Of a stretch of DNA of 64,000 nt, positions 26,906-34,475 are shown in pieces. The DNA comes from Pedobacter sp. HMWF019 (GTDB lineage: Bacteria; Bacteroidota; Bacteroidia; Sphingobacteriales; Sphingobacteriaceae): assembly GCF_003061025.1 (NCBI RefSeq), contig NZ_QAIL01000086.1, positions 1 to 64,000 of the forward strand, given 5' to 3'. The translations under genes and the position numbers were made by a program. A model generated the notes under the pieces. That model ran no database searches. It was not told the origin of the DNA and worked only from the letters and a program-made list of their open reading frames with translations. Each line of letters starts with the position of its first letter. The first letter of the stretch is position 1.

Positions 26906-28668
26906 TGATGAAAGGAAAATTAACCGCAATCCTGATGCTCTCCCTGATCATCTGTAAAGTACAGGCCCAACAGCCCACAGTTGGAGGGAATTTATCCCGA
27001 AGGGTAAACATACATGTGGAAAGGGAAAGTATCGGATCTATTTTAAACCGGATCAGTACCTCTTCCAACTTTTACTTTTCTTACCAGGGCACCCTGTTCA
27101 AAACAGATAGCCTGGTCAATCTTTCGGCACAAAACCTTCCGGTAAGAGAGGTCTTGGACAGGCTGTTCAATGGAAAAATAGATTATAGAGAAGAAGGTCA
27201 GTATATCATTCTCCGTTCTGCAGCATTGCACCTGACCATAGAACCCGACAACATCACCACTGCAGAGAAACTTTACCTGATCAGCGGTTATGTAATGGAT
27301 ACCAAAACAGGATTGAAAATAAAACAGGCCAGTGTATATGAGAAAAGGCTACTGCAATCTACGCTTACCGACAACGAAGGTTATTTCAAGCTTCGTTTCC
27401 GTGGAGATTACAATGAAGTAATTTTGACAGCCAGCAAAGAAAGTTACCGGGACACAACCCTGGTTTTTCTTTCCAATATCACCATCAAACCTGAGGGATA
27501 TACTGATGATACCGATCCAGCTACGGGTAAAAGAAGAAAAGGCGGACCAAATAACAACCTGGTGGAACGTATAGGTATAGGCCGGTTTTTAGTTTCATCA
27601 AAACAAAGAATCCAAAGTATGAACATACCGGATTTTATTGCCAACAGTCCGTTCCAGGTGTCTATTACCCCAGGTTTAAGCTCACACGGCATGATGAGTT
27701 CCCAAATCATAAACAAAGCCTCTTTAAACTTGTTCGGCGGGTATACCGCTGGTCTGAATGGATTTGAAGCTGCAGGTTTGTTCAATATGAACAAAGGAGA
27801 TGCACGATACCTTCAGATTGCAGGTCTATTTAATGTAGTTGGGGGCAGTTCAAGTGGCTTACAAGCCGCAGGCATATTAAATACCGTAATTGGAGACAGT
27901 AAAGGCTTACAAATGGCAGGTATTATGAACGAAGTGAGCGGAAACAGCAAGACTCTGCAGGCTGCAGGGATATTCAACCACGTTCGCAAAAACGCAGTTG
28001 GGTTTCAGATGGCCGGAATTATGAACCTTGTTAATGGGGACATGAGTGGTTTTCAAGCCGCGGGACTACTAAATCTTACTTCGCAGCAAGTAAATGGCGT
28101 CCAGCTGTCTGGTTTGATCAATTATACCAAACGACTAAAGGGTGTACAAATAGGCTTGATTAATATTGCCGATCAATCTGATGGCTACAGTATAGGTTTG
28201 ATTAACATTATAAAAAACGGCTATCATAAAGTCAGCCTTTCCACCAATGAAACCGGAATGTACAACGCGAGTCTTAAACTTGGTAATGATAAATTGTATT
28301 CTATCCTGATGCTGGGCCAGAATTTTTCGGATACGGCAAAGGTAAAAGCTTTTGGAATTGGTTTTGGACACGACTTTCTGATGGGAAGGCGTTTTTCAAT
28401 AGCTACAGAAATTTGTTCCCAGTTTCTGTACCTGGGAAACTGGGATTATTCCAATGTACTGACGCGCTACCAGGTTAATCTGCAGGTTAAATTATTTAAG
28501 AACTTGAGCATTTTCGGAGGTCCGGCTTATTCCATTTACAATTCCAGTGCGCCACCAGGCGCTAGTGGCAACGGCTATAAACAACAGGTGGCACCAGATT
28601 ACTCCACAAAGATCAATAACAATACCAGAGGTTGGTTAGGATGGAATGCCGGAATTACTTTATTTTAA
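26905..28668 (+). CDS. STN-domain surface repeat protein, putative non-TonB outer sensor
   Basis: A 587-residue exported protein. Signal peptide about 1-21 (V-Q-A-Q). STN domain at about 33-110 (V-N-I-H-V-E-R-E-S-I, ending Y-I-I-L-R). Carboxypeptidase-regulatory-like beta domain at about 125-195. The next ~75 residues are linker. Residues about 270-430 hold ten or so repeats of about 20 residues with the core A-G-L/I-x-N (G-L-Q-A-A-G-I-L-N, G-F-Q-M-A-G-I-M-N). The C-terminal ~150 residues are beta-strand-like, as in the 340-residue paralog. There is no TonB-dependent receptor plug or barrel. STN domains normally contact FecR; here the domain sits on a surface repeat protein encoded directly behind sigma and FecR genes. 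Confidence 0.75.
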   Translation: MMKGKLTAILMLSLIICKVQAQQPTVGGNLSRRVNIHVERESIGSILNRISTSSNFYFSYQGTLFKTDSLVNLSAQNLPVREVLDRLFNGKIDYREEGQYIILRSAALHLTIEPDNITTAEKLYLISGYVMDTKTGLKIKQASVYEKRLLQSTLTDNEGYFKLRFRGDYNEVILTASKESYRDTTLVFLSNITIKPEGYTDDTDPATGKRRKGGPNNNLVERIGIGRFLVSSKQRIQSMNIPDFIANSPFQVSITPGLSSHGMMSSQIINKASLNLFGGYTAGLNGFEAAGLFNMNKGDARYLQIAGLFNVVGGSSSGLQAAGILNTVIGDSKGLQMAGIMNEVSGNSKTLQAAGIFNHVRKNAVGFQMAGIMNLVNGDMSGFQAAGLLNLTSQQVNGVQLSGLINYTKRLKGVQIGLINIADQSDGYSIGLINIIKNGYHKVSLSTNETGMYNASLKLGNDKLYSILMLGQNFSDTAKVKAFGIGFGHDFLMGRRFSIATEICSQFLYLGNWDYSNVLTRYQVNLQVKLFKNLSIFGGPAYSIYNSSAPPGASGNGYKQQVAPDYSTKINNNTRGWLGWNAGITLF

Positions 28669-29595
28669 GGTCAGCTCTGTCTGGAATTTTTTAAAGTATT
28701 TTGACAGGTTTTGATCCGCCTGGAAGATTTCCGGATGAAACAAACAGGATAATACTTCAACGCCTTTAACCAAGGTTCCAATACTGGGTTGGGTAAACAG
28801 ATCGAAATCTGCAAGATATACGGCATTATTCTTAACCGCCTCTAATTCGTTCCAACCTGGTTTAGAACTGAGCAGATGCATTTCCTCTTCACTCCTGCGT
28901 ATATCAAAACCGCAAGGTGCTATAACCAGGACTTCCGGATTGTATTTTTGGATCTTTTCCCATTTGTTTACTATAGAGTCACCAGCAGGATTTGACAGCA
29001 TATCTACGCCTCCGGCAGCTGCAATTTGAAAAGGAATCCAATGTCCGCAATTGTAAATGGGCTCTATCCATTCCATCAGCATAACTCTTTTTAAAGGTGC
29101 TCCGGCCCCTCTTAACTGATCAAGAATAGTGCTCATCACTTCCTTTAACCCTGCAAGATAACGGAACGCAACTTCTTCTTTTCCTATAGCCCGGGCAATG
29201 GTCACGGCGCAATTAAAAACATCATCAAGATTATTTGGACTCAACTGTACCAGTTCGGGTTGCTTGCTCAGGTGCTGGATGGAAGAAAGTGTGCAGGCAG
29301 TATCAATCAGACAAACTTCACAGGTGTCCTGGGTAAAGATCACATCCGGACTGATTTCTTCCAGTAGTTCTTCATCTACCCAGTAGAGACTTTTCCCCTG
29401 GGCTTTAGAGGCCGAGAATATCCGGTCTATTTCTATACTTGAATAGTTCTTTCCTTCCAGCACACAACGAACCACCTTAGGTAGATCTGCGGCTTCCTTT
29501 GGACATTCGAATGTCACACCATACAGATGTTCTTCCAATTCCATATCGTAAATCATCTTAGTGGCTGCCGGTAAAAAGGAAACTATTTTTATCAT
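28660..29595 (-). CDS. BtuF-like cobalamin-binding protein lacking a signal peptide
   Basis: A 311-residue type-III periplasmic-binding-fold protein (COG0614). It opens directly with I-V-S-F-L-P-A-A-T-K-M-I-Y, the normal start of the mature BtuF domain. Further motifs are G-V-T-F-E-C-P, D-V-I-F-T-Q-D-T-C near 85, M-L-M-E-W-I-E-P near 170 and F-T-Q-P-S-I near 265. No signal peptide or lipobox is present and no upstream in-frame start exists before the terminator hairpin. It may therefore act in the cytoplasm or be exported by another route. Last gene of the B12 locus; its end overlaps the convergent surface protein gene by 9 bp. Confidence 0.8.
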   Translation of the reverse strand: MIKIVSFLPAATKMIYDMELEEHLYGVTFECPKEAADLPKVVRCVLEGKNYSSIEIDRIFSASKAQGKSLYWVDEELLEEISPDVIFTQDTCEVCLIDTACTLSSIQHLSKQPELVQLSPNNLDDVFNCAVTIARAIGKEEVAFRYLAGLKEVMSTILDQLRGAGAPLKRVMLMEWIEPIYNCGHWIPFQIAAAGGVDMLSNPAGDSIVNKWEKIQKYNPEVLVIAPCGFDIRRSEEEMHLLSSKPGWNELEAVKNNAVYLADFDLFTQPSIGTLVKGVEVLSCLFHPEIFQADQNLSKYFKKFQTELTLK

Positions 29596-29609
29596 CCTAC
29601 AAATTTAAT

Positions 29610-29643
29610 AAAAAAGCCCTTTAGCAACCAGTGCAAACGGGCT
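29610..29643 (-). terminator. Terminator-like hairpin between DUF6580 and BtuF-like genes
   Basis: On the minus strand an AGCCC...GGGCT stem (29643-29639 with 29619-29615), with further pairing inside, is followed by a run of T. It lies inside the B12 gene block, in the 70-bp gap before the BtuF-like gene. Confidence 0.7.
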
Positions 29644-29665
29644 TCGCTCATTTAATTTTATTTTT

Positions 29666-30256
29666 TCAGGAATGCTGTATAGCTTGCTGTTTGTTAAAAC
29701 TTAAAGCAGGGAATTTCGTTTTTGCATACTCAAAGCCGCCAAACATCAGCAATCCGTAAACCAGGTTGCTCACTAAAAGGTTCCGTTCAAATGGAATGGC
29801 ACCTATCAGCGCCTGCAGGTAACCCGCAAAGCTTTTAGGATACATCGAACCTACCATTAATACAGCACCTATATCAGAAACGATCCAATGAATAAATACT
29901 GTGACTACAGAAGCGATCAGTACATTGGCAAAATTTGCTTTTTTAATAAATGTGCCCACCAATACCATGAATATAAAACTCAGGTATACCCAAAAAGCAC
30001 CATCATAAAATAAAACAATCTTTTGGTAATAGGCATAGTTTACCACCAGGTCACTCACAAAAAGTGTGATTAATGGAACTGCATAAGCCTTTACCTTATC
30101 CGAAAAATAAGCGCCTCCAAACATGGCCATTGCACCAAGCGGTGTAAAATTGGTCCACGAACTGAAACTACCCAGGTGTAAAAAACGGGTAGCTGCCGCA
30201 GCAACTATAATCAGAATAAGAATAGAATTTCTGATGTTGATTTTTTCTAGTGACAT
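29666..30256 (-). CDS. Small membrane protein, DUF6580 / ECF-transporter S-component-like
   Basis: A 196-residue integral membrane protein with about five or six hydrophobic helices (about 12-25, 38-55, 60-75, 85-103, 110-135 and 165-180). Motifs such as F-T-P-L-G-A-M-A-M-F-G-G-A-Y-F near 37-51 are typical of the small membrane family that NCBI labels DUF6580. The fold resembles substrate-binding (S) components of ECF transporters. Its place between btuB and a BtuF-like gene behind a B12 riboswitch points to cobalamin, or a cobalamin precursor, as cargo. This is context only; no ATPase subunit is encoded nearby. Confidence 0.7.
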   Translation of the reverse strand: MSLEKINIRNSILILIIVAAAATRFLHLGSFSSWTNFTPLGAMAMFGGAYFSDKVKAYAVPLITLFVSDLVVNYAYYQKIVLFYDGAFWVYLSFIFMVLVGTFIKKANFANVLIASVVTVFIHWIVSDIGAVLMVGSMYPKSFAGYLQALIGAIPFERNLLVSNLVYGLLMFGGFEYAKTKFPALSFNKQQAIQHS

Positions 30257-30293
30257 ATTGGTTTATATTTTTAAAATGTAAAAATACCAATTC

Positions 30294-32159
30294 TTAATGA
30301 ATATTAAAACTTATACCTGCATTCATATTAAAGCCCATACTGTTGTAACCATAGAACTCAGTATACTTTTCATTTAAGATATTTTTAAGATCTGCGAAAA
30401 ATTTCACCCGATTTTTAGCGATAGTATACTCCGCATAAAAATCAAGCAATTTGTAAGAAGCCAGGTCAACTACCTTATAATTGGTAAAATCACCATCCTG
30501 ACGTTTTCCATTATACTTAAAGTTAGCACTTACATATAATGCCTTAGTAGCCTGTACACCAGCATTAACGCCAACGATATTCTTTGGTCTGCGCAACAGG
30601 TAATCAGAAACTTCATTGGTTACAAAGTTAAACTCTGTCCCTTCTACATAAGCATAATAACCTTTTAAATGTAAAGACCCAATTTGAACTGCCGGCTCTA
30701 CTTCAACTCCCTTTGCTTTTTGATTCGCCTGGTTGATATACCCCACATTTCCATAAACAATCGCATTGGTCAAATCGCGTTTAAAGCCCGCTACACGCAA
30801 GGAATATTGATCATCTGCAAAACTCAGGTTAAATCCGGCCTCATAATTTTTCGATTTCTCAGGAGTCAGGTTTAAATTAGCACCATAGGCCCCGAATAGG
30901 TTTTCCAACGTTGGCGCTTTGAAAGCTGTTGAATACGTTCCAAACAATTTTAACGCTTTAATAATATTGATAGATGGGGTAATGTTAAAAGTAGAGTTTT
31001 CACCATATTGTTTATGTTTATTATAACGTCCGCCAACTTCCAGATTAAAGATGCTCAGGTCATGCATAAACACAGAAGCGTAAGTACTAAACAGGTTTGT
31101 TGATGGTTGCTGATTAGCATTCAATCTGAATTTAGTGGCTCTGTTGTCTAAACCTACCAAAACATCCAGCTTAGATCCAATTTTCTGGTTATAGAACAAA
31201 TCGATAAAATTCAATTTACCCTCAGAAAGGCTCGTCCCATAATCTCCTTTTGAATCCAGTTGTGAATCTTCATAACTGTAATTTAGATTAATCTTCCCGG
31301 TTGCAAACTCATATTTGGTATTAAAACCACCATTAAAATGCTTCAATTTAAAGTTATTTGTTGGGCTGTCTTTAAAAGCACCTGAGTCAAAATCATAGTG
31401 ACCGTAGAAATAACGGAGAAAAGGACTGATACTGAAATTTTTACTCGCCTGTAAAGAGAAGTTTGCATTCACAGCGCCCGTTTTATTGCCATCTTTATCA
31501 AATTCGGATGCACTTCCCTCTGGAGTAGCCGCCTCAGAAATACCATCCGTTTTACCTTGGGTATAAGCCACATTATAAGAGAAATCATCTACTTTGCTGC
31601 TAATCCCAACAGTTCCTTTATAGGTTTTGTAACTTCCGTAACTGGCTGCGCCATATACGCTGTTTCCATCTTTACCGCCTTTTTTTGTAATGATATTGAT
31701 CACACCTGCAACCGCATCAGATCCATAAATGGTTGACTGACCACCTTTCAGGATCTCTATACGTTCTATCTGATCAATAGAGATCATACGCAGATCGAAA
31801 GCCGCACCTGCTGGATTGCTTACTAAAATACCATCAATGAGTACAACAGCATAAGCACTCCCCGCGCCTCTTACAAACAAGCTTTTATTCAACCCGGCAT
31901 TTCCTGTGGCACCTCCAACAACAATACCAGCCTGCTCATTTAACAAGTCTGTCAAATTCTTACCATGGCTGCGGTCTAACACATCACTTCCAATAATGGT
32001 AACTACTTTACCCGTTTGCGACTGTTTCTGGTCATTTTTAGTGGTACTGATCACCACAGAGTCCAGTTTGATCTCTTTTTGTGCTTTTGCATCATTCACC
32101 AGAATCATCTGGCTAAAAGTTAATCCTGACGCGATTAATACGTAATTTTTAATATTCAT
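30294..32159 (-). CDS. btuB: TonB-dependent vitamin B12 receptor BtuB
   Basis: A 621-residue outer-membrane receptor of BtuB size. Signal peptide about 1-26. TonB box region L-D-S-V-V-I-S-T near 32-39. Plug domain at about 45-155 (L-F-V-R-G-A-G-S-A-Y, V-L-I-D-G-I-L-V, I-L-K-G-G-Q-S-T-I-Y-G-S-D-A-V-A-G-V-I). The beta-barrel runs to the end, closing with G-F-N-M-N-A-G-I-S-F-N. It is in a B12-riboswitch locus, which supports cobalamin as the ligand. There are two receptor genes in the locus; this one has the more typical BtuB sequence. Confidence 0.88.
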   Translation of the reverse strand: MNIKNYVLIASGLTFSQMILVNDAKAQKEIKLDSVVISTTKNDQKQSQTGKVVTIIGSDVLDRSHGKNLTDLLNEQAGIVVGGATGNAGLNKSLFVRGAGSAYAVVLIDGILVSNPAGAAFDLRMISIDQIERIEILKGGQSTIYGSDAVAGVINIITKKGGKDGNSVYGAASYGSYKTYKGTVGISSKVDDFSYNVAYTQGKTDGISEAATPEGSASEFDKDGNKTGAVNANFSLQASKNFSISPFLRYFYGHYDFDSGAFKDSPTNNFKLKHFNGGFNTKYEFATGKINLNYSYEDSQLDSKGDYGTSLSEGKLNFIDLFYNQKIGSKLDVLVGLDNRATKFRLNANQQPSTNLFSTYASVFMHDLSIFNLEVGGRYNKHKQYGENSTFNITPSINIIKALKLFGTYSTAFKAPTLENLFGAYGANLNLTPEKSKNYEAGFNLSFADDQYSLRVAGFKRDLTNAIVYGNVGYINQANQKAKGVEVEPAVQIGSLHLKGYYAYVEGTEFNFVTNEVSDYLLRRPKNIVGVNAGVQATKALYVSANFKYNGKRQDGDFTNYKVVDLASYKLLDFYAEYTIAKNRVKFFADLKNILNEKYTEFYGYNSMGFNMNAGISFNIH

Positions 32160-32182
32160 TTTGTTGATTGGTTTTAAAGGTA

Positions 32183-33298
32183 TTAATTCTTTAATAAACT
32201 TATATCAGCTACCCCTGTAACTTCGGTAGACTGTTCCCCAAGCCATCCCATATTGTACTGGATTCCTGTCTGGATCTTGATAAAGTCTATGCCTTTCAGT
32301 ACCACTTTATTTCCTTTACTATCTATGGCATTGGCAATATCAATTTTATCCCCTCCAGGTGTATTATCTGCGTATCCCCATGCAAACTGCGGACTTATGA
32401 TATAAGAAGGATTGCTGTCGTCGATATTCGTACTGGGCAGTAAAGTTCCTGTAAGCGTGTATTCATTACCTTTTATCCATTCAGGGAAATAGGCCTGTTT
32501 GTGATACACATTGGTTTTCACCACACCCGTATTGCCCAGGTTGTCTTTCCAAGGAACATCAGCTGTCGCAGGTGTTGGGCGGGTATAAGTTACCGAATAC
32601 GCTCTTTTGTAACCTGTTTTATTAAATTCACTACCGGCTACTTCATACCAGGTATCATCTGGTTTTCCATTCCCGTTTTCATCCTGCATAACCCAAATTA
32701 CACCTGGCTCTGCAAAATTATTAAAGGCATTACCATATACCATAATATCTTCTTTACCTGGTTGATTGATAACGGTATGATCGAAACCAAGCACTACATA
32801 CCCTCCCCAGGCACCCAGGCAGATCATATTTGATTGACCTCCAAGAATGGCTTTTCCAGCACTTTCATTGGCAAGGGAAGTATTTATAAACTGCCCTGGT
32901 GCTGGCATAAATTCAAACAACTGCGTAACATAGGCGTTGCTTTTCTCGGTAACCGGAACTTCAGGTACATTTACGGTCAGGTTATATTTATAACTGTATT
33001 GACCACCATCAAAATTAGAAGTGTATTCCAGAATGTGCGTTCCAGACTTTACAGCTGTAAAAATATAGCTGGGTGTTGTACCTACGCTCGTACCATCCAG
33101 CTTCCATTCACTGCTAAAAACAACTCCATTTGTGGTTGAAACAGAAAATGTGATGGGTTTATTTATTTCGCTGGTCACCTCTTTGTTTTCGACACTCATT
33201 TTAAAGTCGGGAAAAACAGGTTCTTTGTCTTTTTTACAGGATGCTGTAAAAATGATCAAGCCAATTAAGGCCACTCTTAAGTAAATGTTTAGGTTCAT
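32183..33298 (-). CDS. Surface lipoprotein with PKD-like domain, B12 locus
   Basis: A 371-residue lipoprotein. The lipobox T-A-S-C (Cys21) is followed by K-K-D-K-E-P. Residues about 30-110 form an Ig/PKD-like beta domain. The rest is a single beta-rich domain with an F-D-H-T-V and an N-G-N-G-K-P-D-D-T-W-Y-E motif around 165-215. Related surface proteins occur with BtuB/BtuG in Bacteroides. I cannot say whether it corresponds to BtuH. It is 23 bp upstream of btuB and 25 bp downstream of the propeller lipoprotein gene, within the riboswitch-controlled operon. It is probably exposed on the cell surface and may help capture cobalamin. Confidence 0.7.
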   Translation of the reverse strand: MNLNIYLRVALIGLIIFTASCKKDKEPVFPDFKMSVENKEVTSEINKPITFSVSTTNGVVFSSEWKLDGTSVGTTPSYIFTAVKSGTHILEYTSNFDGGQYSYKYNLTVNVPEVPVTEKSNAYVTQLFEFMPAPGQFINTSLANESAGKAILGGQSNMICLGAWGGYVVLGFDHTVINQPGKEDIMVYGNAFNNFAEPGVIWVMQDENGNGKPDDTWYEVAGSEFNKTGYKRAYSVTYTRPTPATADVPWKDNLGNTGVVKTNVYHKQAYFPEWIKGNEYTLTGTLLPSTNIDDSNPSYIISPQFAWGYADNTPGGDKIDIANAIDSKGNKVVLKGIDFIKIQTGIQYNMGWLGEQSTEVTGVADISLLKN

Positions 33299-33323
33299 AT
33301 AAATTTGCTTGTTTAATTATGAA

Positions 33324-34475
33324 TTAGTTGGTTTTGTATACAAATGCGAAACTGGCGGGAATATCTCCTGTTTCCACCGACCATTTCTGCCTTCCATCGG
33401 CACCAAAACAGTACAATCTGCCAGGGGTAACGTAATCTGTGGCATCACTTACAAAAACATCCTTAGTAACGGGATGTACAGCAATACCATAAGGTATTTT
33501 AATTTTCTTATCTGTACCGTCGCTGATAAAACTACCAGGAATAATGGTTTCATCTTTTACATTGATCATGGAATAAGAGATGGTATTCTCCCCTGTGATA
33601 TAGCTATATTCTGTGCTATAGACATAGGCTTTATCACCATCTATAGCTAAGTTGCTTGCCGCAACATTAAATGTCTTTTTCACCAGATCGGTCTTGGTAT
33701 CGATTACAAAAAGCTTAGAAGGAATATCGTAATAATCACCCCTGGAGGTTACATATAGATCTCCATATTGATCTGCCTTCAACCTGTGGAGATTAATAGC
33801 CACATCAATCCTCTTGATCTCTGTGAAAGAATCCATATCAATTACGGATACCGTCCTTTCATAATTAGGTGGACTATAGCCTCCTGAGTTGGCCACATAG
33901 AGCTTATTTCCTACCACAGCCATTTCTTCCGGTTGGCGTCCAACTTCAATCTTACGGGTAATTTGAAGCGTTGCAGTGTCTATTTCCGCCACAATTCCCT
34001 GCGGCGCTTTAGGATCGCCTACTTTACCCAGGTACGCACTCACATAAGCCTTGTTGCCATGAAAGGTTACATAACGGCAATTCACCAAGTCAATCATTTT
34101 AATCCGTTTGGCCGTTTTTACATCCATCACTTCGATCTTATTGGAAATATTAACCACCACATACAGCTTGGCGCCATAAACACCAATATCATTAGCTACA
34201 TCCCCCAAGCCCTTTGTCACCTCCGGGTTCACTTGGTTGTAGATATTCTTACGGTATAATCCCTGGGTAAAATCCACATAATCCAGCGATGCCTTATTCA
34301 TGTTCATGTTTCCCTCATTGACAACATACATCCCTTTTACCGCGGCATTTGGCTCTGCCGGAAAAAGCGTATTTGTAATTTCTTCAGGAATGGGCTGAGG
34401 ATCTTTACGACAGGATGCAAAAGTCACTATAAGGATAATGATCGTACCATATTTTAAAAATTTCATGTATTTCAT
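33324..34475 (-). CDS. BtuG-like beta-propeller surface lipoprotein
   Basis: A 383-residue lipoprotein. The lipobox F-A-S-C (Cys22) is followed by R-K-D-P. The mature part has YncE/DUF5074-type beta-propeller repeats, for example G-V-Y-G-A-K-L-Y-V-V-V-N, V-V-G-N-K-L-Y-V-A-N-S-G-G and S-V-I-D-M-D-S-F. In Bacteroides, BtuG is a surface-exposed seven-bladed propeller that binds B12 tightly and hands it to BtuB. The same order (receptor, propeller, surface lipoprotein, btuB) is seen here. Its start overlaps the upstream receptor gene by 4 bp, so the two are translationally coupled. Assignment to BtuG is by fold and context. Confidence 0.8.
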   Translation of the reverse strand: MKYMKFLKYGTIIILIVTFASCRKDPQPIPEEITNTLFPAEPNAAVKGMYVVNEGNMNMNKASLDYVDFTQGLYRKNIYNQVNPEVTKGLGDVANDIGVYGAKLYVVVNISNKIEVMDVKTAKRIKMIDLVNCRYVTFHGNKAYVSAYLGKVGDPKAPQGIVAEIDTATLQITRKIEVGRQPEEMAVVGNKLYVANSGGYSPPNYERTVSVIDMDSFTEIKRIDVAINLHRLKADQYGDLYVTSRGDYYDIPSKLFVIDTKTDLVKKTFNVAASNLAIDGDKAYVYSTEYSYITGENTISYSMINVKDETIIPGSFISDGTDKKIKIPYGIAVHPVTKDVFVSDATDYVTPGRLYCFGADGRQKWSVETGDIPASFAFVYKTN

